Below are positions 4,672-6,176 of a stretch of 6,176 nucleotides of DNA, piece after piece; position 1 is the first letter of the stretch; each line of letters starts with the position of its first letter. The notes below the pieces were generated by a model that was not told the origin of the DNA, made no database searches, and saw nothing but the letters and a program-made list of their open reading frames with translations. Source of the stretch: Rubrobacter sp. Lineage in GTDB: Bacteria > Actinomycetota > Rubrobacteria > Rubrobacterales > Rubrobacteraceae. The stretch is from contig JACDAR010000044.1 in assembly GCA_013695335.1 (NCBI GenBank), positions 1 through 6,176 on the forward strand, written 5' to 3'. The position numbers and the translations under genes are program-made.

Positions 4672-5229
4672 ATGAAGGGCATCGAGGACGAGGTAGTGGT
4701 GCGGCGGGTGGCTTCAGGCGACGAGGACGCGCTCTCTGACCTCTATGATCGTTACGCTGGCCTGGTGCACGGCGCGGGGCTACGCTACCTCGGAGATCGG
4801 GGAGCGGCGGAGGACCTCGTTCAGGACGTGTTCCTCTCCGTGTGGCGAAGCGCTGCGGCCTTTGATCCGGAGAAAGCTAGCTTTGCGACCTGGATCTTCC
4901 GCATCACCCGCAACCGGGCCACGGACCTCATCCGTCGTCGCCGCGCCCGTGTGAGAATGGTCGGTGAAGATCGCCTGAAACAGGGCTTCGAACCAGGCGA
5001 GGAGGATTCGACCGGTGGGATCGCACGCAGCTTCGATGTGGCAGCCGCGCTCTCCCGCCTCTCGCCAGTTCACCGCGAGGTATTAGTTCTGGCGTACATG
5101 GAAGGGCTGACCCAGCGTGAGATCTCCAGCCGCACGGGCATCCCACTCGGAACCATCAAGAGCCGGACTACCGCCGCGCTCCGCTCCCTGCGCAAGAACA
5201 TGTCACCAGGGGAGCCAGCGGATGGATGA
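4672..5229 (+). CDS. ECF-family RNA polymerase sigma factor
   Basis: This is an alternative sigma factor that directs RNA polymerase to stress or envelope genes when freed from its anti-sigma partner. It is 185 aa, the normal ECF size. Region 2 spans about residues 19-90 (LYDRYAGLVHG, DLVQDVFLSVWR, then FATWIFRITRNRATDLIRRRR), and region 4 about 127-178 (LSRLSPVHREVLVLAYMEG, TQREISSRTGIPLGTIKSRT). I chose the ATG at 4672 because GGAGGG (4660-4665) lies 6 nt before it, conserved sequence starts about there, and an ECF-type promoter lies directly upstream. The same frame continues upstream to an ATG at 4561, which would add 37 low-conservation-looking residues with two Cys. The 185-aa form has no Cys, so disulfide control as described for SigK would not apply. 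It overlaps the anti-sigma gene by 8 nt. Confidence 0.94.
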   Translation: MKGIEDEVVVRRVASGDEDALSDLYDRYAGLVHGAGLRYLGDRGAAEDLVQDVFLSVWRSAAAFDPEKASFATWIFRITRNRATDLIRRRRARVRMVGEDRLKQGFEPGEEDSTGGIARSFDVAAALSRLSPVHREVLVLAYMEGLTQREISSRTGIPLGTIKSRTTAALRSLRKNMSPGEPADG

Positions 5230-5908
5230 GCGCGAACATCTGAAGGCGCGGGATCTTCTCGGCCCGTACGTGCTCGGTTCACTGGATCCCGGGGAAGAAT
5301 GGGAAGTCGAAGAACACCTGGGACAGTGCGACGCATGCCGCGCGGAAGAGCAGGATCTGAGGACCATGCACGAACGCATCTCGGAGCTGGCTGGAATCCA
5401 CGAGAACCCGCCGCCCGAGATCAAAGCCAGCGTCATGTCCGGTTTGCCAGGCTGGGAAAGGCCCAGGGACAGGCGCAGGGCACCGATCTTTGCAGCCGCA
5501 GCCGCCCTGATCGCACTGTCCCTCGTGGCGATCTTCTCCTCATCCGGCCTGCTCGGCCGCGACGCGATGGCGTCAGCCACCCTGGAGCCGACAGAATACG
5601 CGCCCCAAGGAGGAGGAGAACTGCAGGTGCGTGAGGAAGACCCCAACGTCCGGGCGACGCTGGAGGTCTGGAATCTACCCAAGTGCAAGAAGAACGAATA
5701 CTACGAGCTGTGGTTCGGGGAGAAGGCCGGGCGCGTCAGCGCGGGCACCTTCAAGGTGGACGCCAGGGGCCGGGGCACACTCCAGATGAGCGTTCCGGAG
5801 GAGGCGGGGAACTACGATCAGGTCGGCATCACCCTCGAAGAGTTCCCCAAAGAACCACGCATGAGCGCCGCCAAACCAGTGCTCACGGGCGAGCTCGAAG
5901 GGTCATAA
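5222..5908 (+). CDS. Transmembrane anti-sigma factor, RskA-like with N-terminal zinc-binding (ZAS-type) domain
   Basis: This is the probable membrane-bound inhibitor of the ECF sigma factor encoded just before it, 228 aa. The cytoplasmic N-terminus carries the anti-sigma zinc motif His32-x3-Cys36-x2-Cys39 (HLGQCDAC), preceded by the family-like YVLGSLDPGE. One membrane helix lies at about 88-111, after a basic stretch (RPRDRRR). The extracytoplasmic part, about 115-228, resembles the RskA C-terminal domain, with VWNLPKCKKNEYYELWF, then SAGTFKVDARG and a VGITLEEFP segment; it holds one Cys (155). The start is fixed by ATGGATGA, where the ATG at 5222 overlaps the sigma stop (8-nt overlap), with GGGGAG (5209-5214) 7 nt upstream. 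The overlap implies coupled, near-stoichiometric synthesis. Release may occur by proteolysis within or near the membrane, as known for RskA; the signal cannot be read from the sequence. Confidence 0.92.
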   Translation: MDEREHLKARDLLGPYVLGSLDPGEEWEVEEHLGQCDACRAEEQDLRTMHERISELAGIHENPPPEIKASVMSGLPGWERPRDRRRAPIFAAAAALIALSLVAIFSSSGLLGRDAMASATLEPTEYAPQGGGELQVREEDPNVRATLEVWNLPKCKKNEYYELWFGEKAGRVSAGTFKVDARGRGTLQMSVPEEAGNYDQVGITLEEFPKEPRMSAAKPVLTGELEGS

Positions 5909-5930
5909 CCGGTCCACCGGAGGAAAGTAC

Positions 5931-6176
5931 GTGCCTCTTGCTTCATCCGGCCGCAACATAACCGTATGGGTGCTTCTCGTGGTCGCCTCTTTTTCGGCGG
6001 TTGCTTGTGGTTCGGGTGCAGTGGCCGGGAAAGACAAGAGCGCCACGAGAGATACGACCGTGGCCCACGCTTCGAAGCCGACCGAGGCGATGATCGCGCG
6101 GGATGCGCGGGAGACACTCGAATACGACGCACGGGTATGGGCAAAGGAAGGGGACATATCTTTCAAGGAAGCCAAA
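5931..6176 (+). CDS. Predicted lipoprotein, 3'-truncated, third gene of the sigma operon
   Basis: A GTG start at 5931 is supported by GGAGG (5919-5923), 7 nt upstream, and the frame is open through 82 codons to the window end. The N-terminus is a lipoprotein signal peptide: Arg8 in a short polar start, a hydrophobic core (about residues 10-25, VWVLLVVASFSAVA) and a lipobox ending in Cys26, followed by a flexible GSG stretch. The mature protein should be anchored on the outer face of the membrane. The visible mature part is polar and charged. Its last stretch (YDARVWAKEGDISFKEA) recalls the helical repeats seen in propeptides of secreted S1-family peptidases, but this is a weak resemblance. 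The gap after the anti-sigma gene is 22 nt with no terminator, so it is probably co-transcribed and may be a target or modulator of the sigma pathway. Confidence 0.8.
   Translation, partial: MPLASSGRNITVWVLLVVASFSAVACGSGAVAGKDKSATRDTTVAHASKPTEAMIARDARETLEYDARVWAKEGDISFKEAK

Noticed and set aside
5117..5221. N-terminal extension of the anti-sigma factor
   Set aside because: The extra residues come from the other frame of sigma region 4 and look like noise; the ATG at 5222 has an SD and the typical 8-nt overlap.

Overview
The window is high-G+C bacterial DNA, with G/C-rich third codon positions, actinobacterial-looking regulators, and TTG and GTG starts beside strong Shine-Dalgarno (SD) sites. 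The gene content (a NarL-type two-component pair, an extracytoplasmic-function (ECF) sigma factor with an RskA-like anti-sigma factor, and a lone ComB homologue) fits Actinomycetota. My impression from the protein sequences is a Rubrobacter-like lineage, but I could not test this. It reads as an ordinary chromosomal region: I see no mobile element, CRISPR array, prophage or plasmid gene.

Left part (1-1998, + strand): the 3' part of a membrane-anchored HisKA_3 sensor histidine kinase, cut by the window edge, is followed after 2 nt by a NarL/FixJ response regulator that starts at a TTG. The two form a tight operon. Next (2047-2820, +) comes a ComB-family 2-phosphosulfolactate phosphatase homologue with its own promoter and an apparently leaderless mRNA.

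Middle (2817-3429): a near-consensus promoter, whose -35 box overlaps the comB stop codon, drives a 66-aa protein of unknown function. That gene has a leader hairpin, a perfect SD, a 70-nt bulged hairpin just after its stop codon and a strong intrinsic terminator. Facing it on the minus strand are tRNA-Ser(GCU) and, upstream of the tRNA, a YihY/BrkB-family membrane protein.

Right part (4446-6176, +): a divergent control region precedes an ECF sigma factor, a transmembrane zinc-binding-type anti-sigma factor of the RskA type (8-nt overlap) and the start of a predicted lipoprotein cut by the window end. A GGAAC-N16-CGTC motif just before the sigma gene looks like an ECF-type promoter, so the unit is probably autoregulated. 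The likely logic is that the anti-sigma factor holds the sigma factor at the membrane until an envelope signal frees it, and the freed sigma factor then raises its own operon together with the lipoprotein.

The parts most worth a second look are this sigma/anti-sigma/lipoprotein unit and the compact 66-aa gene with its RNA structures. Three promoters (comB, tRNA-Ser and the distal sigma promoter) also place the -10 box exactly 7 nt before the start codon or mature RNA end.
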